Shown here in pieces: positions 1-12,900 of a stretch of DNA of 64,000 nt. The first letter of the stretch is position 1. Each line of letters begins with the position of its first letter. This DNA comes from Nectonema munidae (Eukaryota; Nematomorpha; Nectonematoida; Nectonematidae), in NCBI GenBank assembly GCA_030549495.1, contig JAUIRK010001056.1:645001-709000 (forward strand), given 5' to 3'. The notes beneath the pieces are model-generated. The model ran no database searches. It had not been told where the DNA came from and worked only from the letters and a program-made list of their open reading frames with translations. Made by a program: the position numbers and the translations under genes.

Positions 1-697
1 TTAAAATATTTTAAGTCCTTTTTTTTATTATATTTTTTAGGTCAATTTTTGATGGAATCGGTCATAAGTTTCAGTAATCATATTCAATTTAATGTCGTCA
101 CACTTTTTAATTACAAATCTTCAGTCTCAGAAGAAGTTAATGGTTTGTAAAAGTATAACAGTGAGAAGAAATATGTAAGATCAAGAGTCAATTACTTCGG
201 TTGGGCATTTAAGATTTCTGCCTATCTATCATAAGTATCTGAATTAGATGACTATTTTTTCCATTAACACAGATAGTATAGAAATTTCTTAAAACAGACA
301 CATATTCCGCGGATTCATCAAAGATTTGACTAAGAACTATTATCATATTTAAGGCTATAATGCTATATTTAGATATAAGAATGCATTATAAAATAGTTAT
401 CTAAATTTTGGCCCAATATCTTTCGTAACCAAATGGGTTCTGGATGCGTTCCTGTTAGCAGGAAGAAAAGACATTTTTAGACGATCTTAGAGGCATTGCT
501 TTTAAATTATGGTTTAAAATAAATGTTCTGCAAATTCAATAAAGTTTCTTGGTTATTAAAGATACACTAAAAATTTTTCATTCGAAGTGGGTGATTTTGT
601 TGGGCTACGGGAATCCTAGAGGCAACATAAACAAATACGGGCTCCTTCCATGAGAACTACTAACATCAAGCAAAGAAAAGGAGATGAAAGAGCGTAC
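1..697. other. Intron end of the neurexin IV-like gene; nothing recognised
   Basis: AT-rich. No exon with the expected downstream fibrinogen-like residues could be read in any minus frame, and no repeat was recognised. Confidence 0.4.
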
Positions 698-920
698 GTG
701 GAGAATTCATGAGTTTGCTGTTGATGCATTTATACGAGAGGCGTTGTTCACAACTTGAACTTCTTTCAACAACTTTAAAGATGTACTCCAAGGGATGATG
801 GTATTGAATTTTTTCAAGGTATGAACCAGGCCTAGGAAAACCAGTCACCACGGTTTCTTCATCACTATCGTGCTTTAAAATTGTTGAAATTTCGCCTTGA
901 CGATTTGATTCACACTCAAC
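698..920 (-). CDS. Nrx-IV: Neurexin IV-like exon: fibrinogen-like segment
   Basis: Reads VECESNRQGEISTILKHD, PRPGSYLEKIQYHHPLE and SSSCEQRLSYKCINSKLMN, the fibrinogen-like region of Caspr proteins with its C-x-Q-x(4)-C block. Acceptor aacaaacag, donor gtacgc, phase 0 in and 1 out. The next exon (expected to carry the WW-G and C-x-C-G motifs) is not visible in 1-690. Confidence 0.82.
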
Positions 921-3900
921 CTGTTTGTTTATCGAATACACATAACATACATTCCAATTGATATAAAAATTGAACTTGGATTTTCCATAATTGGAAGCAA
1001 AATTAATCCTGAATAAACGCGGTTAATGTGGAAAAATATCGAAGTTTATTAAAACAATCAATTTCGGGGTTGGCTCACACCGTTTTCAAGTTCAATTATA
1101 TAAAGAAAATTTACAAAATACCAAAATCACAGAAGAATTGTGACTAAAGTATATTTAACTAAGTAAGCTATACTTAGGATTTTATAAAGCTGTCTTTTCA
1201 CTCAAAATTAAAAATGGTATCAAAGAACATATCGAAATTTCACTATATCATTAACAGTTCCAATATATTATTATGCTTTTATGCACATTTAAAACAGTCT
1301 CTATATTTCACTATACCATCAACATACGATTAAGGATGGGGGATTGTTGACAGAGTTGTTACAATAAAAATGCTCAGCAAACATTATTATCTTCGTTTTT
1401 TCATATTGTGTCCGTTTAAAGGTTAAGTGAAAATTATCTTAGTTTGTCTAATGTTTTATATAAAGAAACTCACTTTAACCCATTAAGTACCATAGAAATT
1501 AGACGGTATTTAAAAAAACACAGACGATTTATATTTAAAGTCATTAAAAAAAGCAGACGAAGATGAAATTACTTATGTTCCCAAATGGGAACATTGGGGC
1601 TTAATGGGTTAAAATGTTTTAATGTAAAATTTACTACGACTTAAATTAAATTTACAATTGCGAAAAATTGTCAAGAAAAGATGCAGATGATTGGTAAAGA
1701 TGGATTTTTCACTTTTAAAAATTGAATGATGTCAGAAGTTAAGTTTGTGAAGCAAAAGTTTTGCTTTATAAAAAGTCATTATTAGTTTTATGAAAATTGA
1801 TTCTATAAAGATTTATATTTGCGTTTATCTAAAAAATCATAATAATTAAAATGCCTACCTCCATCGGTTTAAATGGACCACTTCCATCAACGTCAATAAT
1901 CAAAGATTTTCTATTCATTGAGATTTCGGAATCTCGATTGTTCAAATTTATGAGTTTGTGAGCAAAGGTGGTGCAAGATGTTGGATGGATTGACATGTGA
2001 CACACTGCACCGGTGTAGCCAGTTGAGGAGCAATCACAGAAAAATTCTTTCCACGTCTGATAACAGCGGCCACTATGCTCACAAGGATTTGGATGACATC
2101 TTGTAAATGTGAAAATACAGGTATATATTTATTTTTTAGTCATAAGTTTTTCGTTCTTAGCTCAAAAATTTAAGAAAAAATGGTTTAGTACTTGACTCAT
2201 TAATAATAATTAAGGCGATCTCGTACACGTAATAATTTTCTGATTCATATGATTTTGAATCCTTTTAATATTTAGAACTTGCTTTGGGAAAACGAAGAAA
2301 TTAGTTTCGGAAAACATATATGGACACCATTTTCTAATGGTAAAACTGTTTGATTTTTTAAAATATTTTTAATATATCCTTTTTTCAAGTAAAATAATAT
2401 CACTTTTTTTAATACAAAAATTCAGAAAGTCACACATTTCAGCTGATATGCGGAGTAAGAGAAGTTTTAATTTCAAAGTGGATCAAATGGACAGAGTGAC
2501 TACTTAGCGTCTCGTGCTGCTATCAATTTGCTTTGTGATTTTATGTATGAATTAGAGATGTATCGGATATCCGCATTCGCAAAATTTTTACATCCTCTTA
2601 ACATCCTCATCCGCGGATCATTTAAGTTTCAAGATCCGCATCTGCAATTTTGAAACATTTTTCTTTTTTCTATCTACCGCAAAGTTTCTTTCGGTATTTT
2701 TCAATTTGTACTTTATCCAAATTTTTTATGATAAGTACTCCTTTATGATAACACAAATATTTGACATCTTCTCTCTAAATTTTTAAGAAGTATAAAACTG
2801 GCCTTGGCTCAGAATAGCAATTATGATGTCTGCATCCACTAAAAAATAAACTCTCACATCTGCATTAGCTAGGATGTAAACCTTGATATCCGTATCTGCA
2901 TCCACAGATTCATCTCTAGTATGAATGCATGCAGTGGAATCCTGTGGGTACTCCAAAATTCTCCAATGGGATCCACTCTCTCCGTTCTTCGCAATAATAA
3001 GAAATAATTCAGAGCAGCAAGACGGGGAATTAGAAATGCAAATAAGATGATCCATTAAGAGTGCATAGCTTTGTGCTTGTGTTGAAAGCGTTTGTAAAAG
3101 GCATTGCTATGGCATTGCTTATGATATATGACTATTCTTCATTGTTTTATTAATTTTGTTTTCATACTGAAATTTATCACACCTGCAATAAACCTGCTTT
3201 ATACAGATATTCTTTAGCATGTTTGTAAGAAGTATAGGAAGTGGAAAAACACGAACCATAAATGTCATCATAGAAAGACTTTTTTAGCATAATAATAATT
3301 ATATGAATCATTTTAATAAAATCACTTTTGCGAATATATTAAAGAAGTGCTAAAAAATTATTTGGAAATGGTAGAACTATATATTTCTGGAAAAAAAATC
3401 TAAAAAATAATCAATAGTGTATCTTATGATATATATTTTGCATAAAAATTACACATTACTTTTTATTTCTGATTATGTAACTGCATCTGTTTCCATTTGT
3501 AATTTTTTGCATGTTTCCTGAAGAATGTTTCTAACTTTCGTATCAACTTTTACACGATGCGGTTCTGATGTATTTGTAATCACTAGCATCAACTATAAAC
3601 TACTAGTTAAGTTTTTCATCTCCCGTCAGTTTTAACTTACTTAGACGATTTCTTGATTTGTTTTTTTATTATCCAATTACTTAATCTCATCTGCTTTTTC
3701 TGGGATAGAATCCGTTAACAAATCTTAATATTAAATATCAATGCTTTTCTTTTCCTTAAAAACGCAAAAGTTTTCTTTTATTTGTACTTTTATTGTATTT
3801 AAAGCCAATTCTTCGCGCAAATTATATTATAGTCAAATTACCAATTCATATATACGAATTTATACACTATAAATTCACGCATTGCACCATATCAGAGTAA

Positions 3901-6900
3901 TCAATAAATTGCCCAAAGTGAAATATTCGTGTAATTTGATTTGTACGCAATTTTTGGAAGTTTGTTGAAAAACGTTACTTAAGTACACATCATCATTAAA
4001 CTAGTAAAAAAAATATGGAGTGAATTAAAATGATCTTTTAAGATCTTACAGCATTCAGTATAATTTTTATCATTATTTTATTTATTTTTTAAAATTATTA
4101 TAAAAATCAAAATTAGATGTGCATACCTGTCAATCAAAGAACAAGCATTTAGAATGACACCATCTTCAAAATGTTCTCCTTTCTTCAAACTACTCAATGG
4201 TATGAATCGGCTGTCCAAAATGACATTACCCATACACCCAATGAAGCCAGGGATGTTGGAGTCGTCCACGATTGAGCCACCTTTGAAAACAATTAAAAAA
4301 TAGAATGTCACTCTGACATTTCACAAATTAAAAAAAATAAACTAAATATGGCACTAAAATATACAGATAATATGTATTTCGCTTCATATTTCCTTAATTT
4401 TTGAATAGAATCTATATCTTATATTTGTTCGAGGCTATTTATGAACTCATTATCAAAATTACAACATTAGGTTCTTTTTTAAAATGGTCATGATCATTCA
4501 TTTTTTAAACAAATAAAAATGGAAAGTTTTTAGTACAATGGCTTCTGTTGGAAAAAATACAAAATATTTAAAAGGCAAAAATTAATACGGTAAACCTTCG
4601 TTAATCTGAACTTCAATGATTCGAATCCTTCACATTCTGAACAAATTTTAATGTTTTTTTACACGTTTTGATTTAATTCAGTGTAGTTAGGGGTCAATAA
4701 TAATCAAAATCCTTTAAAATCCGAATTTTTCTAAAATTGCAATAATTTTTTCAAAAAAGAATTTTATTTAAAAAATATCATAACTTTTTATAAAAATTAT
4801 TTTTCTTTCCTTAAAATATACACTTTTATTTATTAAATGTAGGAATTTTTTTAGTTGTAGGTATCGCATCCAAGGTAAAAATAATCTTCCATTACTGGAG
4901 AAATGGTAGGGATAGTCAAGATCGGGTTTCGAACGCAGACCACCTGTCATATATTTTTAAATTTTACTGTAAAACATTTAATACATCATGTTGAAATGAA
5001 TTCGAATTTTTACTTTAAAAATATTTTAAATATATCAGGTATTAATTGAGATACAATAAACTCAGCCTGATAAAAACTACAGCTACACTTTTCACTCCAA
5101 ACTCAGCAGGCACTATATGGTCTCCCATAACATATACAAATAATACAAATAATACAAAACACAGCCTTCAGAAGAATAACAGAATGTACAATGGACACAA
5201 ACACACAACACCTACACGATGAGGCTCAATTACTACCTCTAAACATCTCAGCCTAGATGCAAAAACAAATAATTCACCATACCATCAACCGTACACTAAA
5301 CTTAGACACACATCCAAACACAACTCAAGCGTAACCATTAAACATAACATGTCAAGAATACACATACAAATAGTTCAAGACCATATACACCAAAGAAGCC
5401 TTAATAAAATCAACAACAACCCAATTCCCGCAATCGACAACAGTGAAGATGCACTACGCCATTACACCAGAAGAATCCTCTCACAACTCATACCTCCATT
5501 AAATCAGCGATACTCAACTCATACCTCCACAAAATCTCACCAACCCTGAAAGCAACACAAGAATATCCACTCTGTCAATATCAAACACACGACACCACCT
5601 AATCACATGCCCATACATCCACACTACCCGAATCCTGAAAACTGGCGAAACCCGGTCGAGGTAGCGAAATTTCTAGACAAGTGGCCTCAAAAGCTGGAAG
5701 CGATGTGAGGATTTTACTGTCCGGTGTAGGTAAGAAGATTGGGTAGGAAACAGCAATAACAACCACGGGATTATATGATTACTCCAAGTCCGTTATAACT
5801 ATTCATCTAATCTTGAATTAGATCAAAGCTTATATATTCGCTTATAATAAATTTTTGGATATAAAAAGTGAACTTCAAGCCTTTTTATCTACAGATTCGA
5901 TATAATTTAATCTCAGAGATAATGAATTAAATCATCAACTATTTTCCCCAATCTTTAAACTAAGGATTTTGTCTGTCAACTTAATATAAGTTATTTTAAA
6001 ATCTAAAGTCAAATATGTGAAATTTTTGATTGCAATAGATCAAAAAATAGAATTTTTTTATAAATATATTTTTTCATTTTTTTATAGTATTATCATTTCG
6101 GATATAACAAAAAAAATTTGTTACTCATGGAAGTCTGTTACCCCGAATTATAATGTAATTTAAAATCGAAAAAAAGTACAAAATCGATGTTTAATATATT
6201 TTCTAAAAAAGAAACTTGGAAACCAATCGAGTTTTGAAGGGCCAATCTTCTTAATCAAATCTGAAAATACAATGCATGCGATATAGAGTCAAGATACCTC
6301 CAATCATATAAGTCTGTCCAGTTTTGATGGATATCCTTCTCAAGGTCTGGCTCACTCTGTAATCGATGTTTAAATGAATTTTATTTTCTTGTATCGCCGC
6401 CACAACCTTATGCCACAAGCCGTCATTGAAGGTGACTGCAAAAGGAGGAAATAAAAGCGTGGAAAAGAAGAGTATAAACGCGTGCCTACCATTTTGGAAG
6501 GGCCTGATTACGTGCTTGCTACCAACATCAACATCTTGCCTGATTAGCATTTCAACATTTCCATTACTAAGATAGAGCTTGCAAAGAAATAAAAAATCTC
6601 AATTTAAGTACGATAAAAAGAAAATATGCATGCAGGTAAACGCGTACCTAAAATATCCAGGTGATACTGAACTTTTAGAAACAATACTGTAAATTTAAAT
6701 ATTTGCTGCAAGAATACACTATTTTCAGCTTTAAAAAGGCATAAATGTCAAAAGAATATTGTGATAAAATGATGCTTGGCTAAACTTGCCAAAAGTAATT
6801 ATTTAACAAAATATTCCGTTTTAAAAATATTTAATTTGAATTAGTATAAGTAAGGATTTTGTCTGTTTCTTAGACCTCTTTGAAATAGCTTGTTATCTAT

Positions 6901-9900
6901 TCAAAAGCAATCGATTAATTGGTGGTATATTAAGGAGTATATATTGCGCATCGCCTTCTACCAGTCAAAGAAAATTTGCAAAAAAAAATAAGATAAAAAT
7001 GTAATGTAAAAGAGAAGATAAAATTTAGCTTATTTATTAAACATATCTTCTTTTCTATACCTAAAAATAGTTTTTTCGCGTTTTATTCAAATCTGAATTT
7101 TTAAAATGGCTATTTTCAAATCAACCTATATTAATCTAGATTTTGCAACACATGATAAAAACAGCCAACCAGATGTCTAATTTAAAGTTGTTGACATTAG
7201 AATCAGGATTGATAAGTAAGATCTATGTCATCTAAGTTAAAATCCACCAACTAAAATTTTTTAGATCCAGCCCTGTAAATAACCATTATATGTGAACATA
7301 AAGCAAAATTTTGTTATTGGAGTATATGTAAATAAATAATCATTTCCTCACATTGTTAGTGCATATAATAAATGATGAAGGCTAAATAATATATAATATC
7401 CATAATAAATTTATTTATAAACTCTATATATTTTATAGTTAAAGATTTCAGTTGTATAAATTTGAGTGCTTAAAAAAATAATGCATAACGATGAAGTGTG
7501 TCCCTTCAGTATATTTCGTAGCACGAATTAACCTAGTGGTTCCCAACCTATTTTAGTTTGCGGAATCCTTGGCGAGCCATTTAAAAATTCTGGCACCCTT
7601 TGAGGAAAAACTTATTTAAAATTTCCATAGTTTTTTTATTATAATTTTTTATTTCTACATCTGCATTGATGCAACAATACCTTATACAGAGATCATATAA
7701 AAAAATTTATACTGACCCTGGTATTACAGAAAATAAAATAATGCAAATATGTAATGTTAAGTTTTTAAGTAGTTGCACAATTTTGGTGGCATCCTTAAAA
7801 AATCTTACGGCACCCTTTAGTGCCGCGGCAAACCGGTTGGGAATCACTGAATTAACCGAAAGCCGAAAAACTGCTAACAAGCTACTTCAGGGACATCACT
7901 TATGTTCCAAAATAAGAACATTGGCCGTAAATGGGTTAATGATCAGGGCAGTTAAAAATCAATAAAGTAAAGACTATGAATCCCTTCTTTAAGTTTTATC
8001 AAGTTAGACCAAATATTTCAAACGAGAAAATAATCATTGAAACACTAAAAATGACCAGATTTTTAGGAGCCCACGATTGATCACTTAACATTTGAAGTAG
8101 TGGTCTAAAAATGCGCCCTTCTCTCATATAACTTTTCTAACAAGATATTCAATTACGATAAAGTGTCCTCCAGAAGCGAAGTGGTGATAAGCTAGCAAGC
8201 CATCGAGTTCAAAAGTCCGAAATTCAAGAGTGATATTCAAAGCTGAGATGCCAGACAAGGCAGACCAAGTAAAGTATGAAGAAGATGTTGTAAACGTTAT
8301 GGCTGAGTATGTTTTTGTCTAAACAAGAAAAAAATTATTCAAGGATTGATTCCTAAGAGACTTCACTCAATCAACCCCAATGAACCTTTATCATTACCAG
8401 TGTTAATTTTTTAAAAAAAGAATATTTTACTAAAATATATATACAGTAAATAGATGGAATGATACCAAAATTTGGTATGATTTCGATTAAAATGCTGATT
8501 CTTAATAAAAGGCCTTTACAATTTCGAAGACAAGAAAGGTTATATTAAACTAATTGACCATTAAAATGAGAAGGTAGCCAATTAAAAACATTTTTTTTAA
8601 AATTGTGACACTTAAAATGTAAAAGTATTAATAGCAATTTTTGTTAACTTAAAGCAGTGGTTCTCAACACTTTTCCAATCACGCCCCCTTTAAGGCCAAG
8701 CCTTACTCTCCGCGTCGCCCCTTTCTATAGCTTTCTATATTCTTTGCGTCTACACATTTAATTCATATTTCTATATTTTTTGCATCTACACATTTAATTC
8801 ATTCGTAAATTTTCAAGAAAAATAAAAAATATTTTCAATATAAATTCATTATTCATTTTATCAATATACTTATTAACAACAAATATAAATATGCTTGTAA
8901 ATAAGTAATGACAAAGTGCTATTTATGCATCAATTCCATAAAATTCTTAATGTTTGCCCACGTTTCATAAATTTTTTTACTTTATTAAGAACTCACGCCT
9001 CTCCTTAGAGGGTTACGCGCGCCCCCTAAAGCTAAGAGAACCAGTGACTTAAAGTATAGCAGAGGAAATAATTACTACAAAATACAAAATTAAATTTGAT
9101 AAAATTTTCTTGCAAAAAATTGAAGAAAAAACACCAAAAAATGTTATATTAACCTTAATTGCCCTTATAAATGTACTTTATTTTTGAATAAAACAATTTT
9201 TTACCTCCTGAAATCTAAAAACACTTTCTCTTTAAGTAGCAAAAGAATATCCCCCTCCCCAACTAACTCTTAAAATGTATAAGTATTAATCTTTTTTGTT
9301 AAATAAAAGTATAGGAAAACTTTATTGAAATACTGATGATTGAAGGCGTAAAAACAACAATGTAAAAACGCCAAGTTGTTTTCGGGTCTTACTTTGAAAC
9401 AAAAAAATTAGATTCTTTAGATAAAATTTAAATTAAAATCGAAAAAGTTAGATACAGTTAGTATCAAAATTAACAATAAAAAATAGTTAAAAAAAGTCAC
9501 GGCGTCAGAGATTTTAGAGGGATAAGAATCGGTATCTGAATAAATTTGGGTATCAAAGTTCGAGTTGGATTTTATAGGTATTATAAATAAGGAAAAAGTA
9601 TGTTTAATTTTTCTAAGCATAGCGAATGGTCTCTCTTTACTCAAAACCGGAGGCAGAAGTTGGTTTTAAATCATTTCAAGTTGGCGTAAGATTTTTTGGG
9701 TATTTGCAGTCGGGTTCCAAATTTTGTGAGTATTTGGAGCCAGAGTATGATATTTTTCTTGGACTCAGCAAACCTGCTAAAAATATTGAAAGTTTATGCG
9801 AAAATCAAACATTTATAAATAAGATTAAGAAGAACGCTTGTAAAGTAGGATACCGAGCAAAAGAAGTTAACTTTGTTGATGATTTCAAAATCCCTCTTTC

Positions 9901-12900
9901 CATCCTTGGCTTCTTGAATGACATCCACATCTTCAAATTGTATGCCCTCCATGCAACCAACAAAATTTTTCTTTACAGACAAGATCGGCAAGCCAAAAGA
10001 GGGAACACCGCCAAATGTAATCTTGGAAATGGATAATTGCATTTATTTTTTTTAATTTGTTCCATTATTCTTTCGTGATTCGCTTATCAATCTTTTACAA
10101 TTTAGAGATATTATGATACTTTTCAAAATTTTTTCAAAAAATGTAGCAAATCTTATAATTGCGTAAAAATCATACAAAATGGATAGAAGGACGAATGAGT
10201 TCTTAAATCAAAATCTTACACCGTTCTCATCCACCCCTCTATACCAATTGTTTTTAATATTCAACTAGAATCTTCTTCAATTTTGGGACGAGTAAAAGAA
10301 ATTCTTAAAAATTTAAAAAGTTAACACCAGTATCCTACATAAATAATACTTTTGAATTGAAAAGCAGTGTGAGTTCACATTTATCTAAACGAATTAAAGT
10401 TTCCATCAGACAATGAAACGTTCTATCCATTGCACGTTAACTTAAACTTTGTTCTTGATGCTCAATCAAATCTTTACAATTATCCAATACGATTGAGTTT
10501 TTTGATAGATTTGCTTTTCTATATAAATAAAGGAAAAACAATACTTGTTTTTTCGCTTCAATCAGATTATAAATATTTATTTAAGTGGTGCTATATCTTA
10601 GTGTTAGAGTGGTTAATGTTACGTCTTCAAGTTTCACTAAAAACAAAACTACATTAAGCTCTCAATGTGAATGATATATCTAAGGGTTCGGATTGAAAAC
10701 CTTACATTACAGTGTTCATTTTTTTAAGGAAATTAATTTTGATAAATATGACCTTGTCTTTATTTGCTTGTAGAACGAATGTTTTAATCGTTTGAAAAAT
10801 GGTTTAAATTGAAGTAGAAATTTTTAATAAATTCCAGCAATTTTTTAAGAATGCTTATTAATTATGTTAAAATAAGCTTTTTGACAAAATTTCTCCAGCT
10901 TACGTGAAAATAATGGCAAAAGATAGAAGAACATAGAAAGTTTTCTTACAGATAAATCAAGGTCAAGTTGTTGAAAGTAGTTGCTGACTTTGTTGCCAAC
11001 TTGAATGCGATCTACAATCAAGCTTGCGTAGTTCGAAGTTCTGAAAATGGTAACGTCATGCCATTGACCGTCGTCCAATAAACTTCCCGCTTCTAGAATA
11101 AAGTCACTACTTTTTTCCTTTTTCTCGTTTCCTAAAAAGAAAAAGAGAATTCAGAAAAAAAACAAAACACATTCAAAATAGAAAAATAAGCTAATGAGGT
11201 CCCTTCTATACCTATAAGATAAAGCCAGCTGAAACTAAACTATAAATAAGTAAAGTAATATGGAAAGTTTACTCACAGGTTAAACTACACTTTTATAGAT
11301 ATAAAATTGAAAAAATTCATAATTATTCGTGGAGACATTCCAAATAATTATTATGGTGGTGGCTTGGCAGACTCGATGCGATTTTTGGAGAACCGTGATT
11401 CGATTAGCAGTCGAGACGAGTTTTTCAGAGAATTATTTCTCAAAAGACACTGTCAAACTTCTTTCAGTTATCAGTACCAGTGTTTTCTCTCATTTTTTTA
11501 AACTTCCGAGCGTGAAATAAATTGTTTGTGCAATACTAAAATTATTTTACTCAATAATAAAAGAAATCTTCAAGACTTTCAAAAAATGATTGCAATTAAG
11601 TATTGGCATGATAAAATTTAATTGAAAAATAATAAAACGAATATAACTTTTTAACAGTGATTTTAAAAATTTACAGATGTGTTAAATTTTAACAATTCAT
11701 TCTTTTCCAGTGATTTCTAACAAAAGTGGTCTCTACTTTTGGAAAGACAGATCAAAAGGCTCAGATGGATGCCTAGCTAAATAAACATCAATCTAACTAA
11801 CAACGTGTATATTCGTGTATAGTTGAGTGATTATAAAATCCATACTCTTTGATAAGCTAAAGTTCAACTGTAATTATATCAAAGATGAGGAATAAAAAGT
11901 TTGCGTTGGTGTCAACAAAGATAAGTACGCATGAATTTGGTATAAATATAAACGTTTGCTTTCTGATCTATTTATATTGTAGGAAAGTAAAAAGATAAAT
12001 ATATATGTATGTATTTATGATTGTAAGAGATCATCTGAAGTAAATTTGCTACAACCATTATTTATTTGACAGCTAAACATTAGTGAGCTTTTAAACGCCC
12101 TTGTGAAGCATATGAATCACGTTCATATGTCTGTAATCATTTTACTGTGTGTTTGTAGCTGTCAAATTAATTTAGTTAGCGCGGACTGAAAGTTTAGTAG
12201 TGATTTTCCTCCTTTTTCTACTAGACTCATACTTGAGGAAATCAAATTTCTAGGCACTTTGAACAAAATTTATCCTTGTCTTATACTCGTCATCGAATTA
12301 AATTCAGGAGATTAACAACAGGCGATATAAAAATATGCCTACGACAAAAATGAATAATCTTATAGAACAAGAATTTGAATTGCGTAGAACATTGTAAAAA
12401 TTAGGGATAAGGGAAGCAGCAGATACCAAGATTGATGTTTAGAAAGAGTCGTGCATCCTTGAGCTCGAGCACCAAGTGATCCGTTTGAGAACTAAGGGCG
12501 TGGATGAGGACTGCGTCCTTGTGATGCGTTTTGAAACGCAGAGATATGTCATTTGTTTTGCCGTGGTAGGGATTGCGAGTGAGGTTATAGCGGATAAAAG
12601 CATCATTCCCAGAGATGAATGATATCACACTTGTTTCTGAAATTAAAGTAAAAATGAAAAAGGCTTTGAAAAAACAGAAAGGGATTGTGAGAGCACTGAT
12701 TGGTCTAACCAAAAATAAGATTATTTCAGTCTTCGATACGAATAAAAAATAATCGGCGCAGGTATGTTTTATATTTAGAAGCATCAGTGCAAAGTTCTCG
12801 TATTTTAAATGGAAAAACAAAATAAAAAATAAAAATCGCAAATTTTCTTTGCCAGGCTCAATGTAAAAGCATATTTATATTACCACCTAAAAATTAAATT

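Noticed and set aside
660-698. Possible next neurexin IV-like exon after 698
   Set aside because: The acceptor near 660 leads to stops or to residues that do not fit the expected WW-G and C-x-C-G motifs.
2783-3055. 90-codon minus-strand frame
   Set aside because: Mostly inside the hAT MITE 2,553-2,918 and made of its internal repeats.
7666-7965. 99-codon plus-strand frame
   Set aside because: Runs through the hAT MITE and the adjoining TTAA MITE; not a gene.
9626-10036. 136-codon plus-strand frame
   Set aside because: It lies antisense over a well-supported neurexin IV-like exon (9,854-10,021) and has no recognisable domain.
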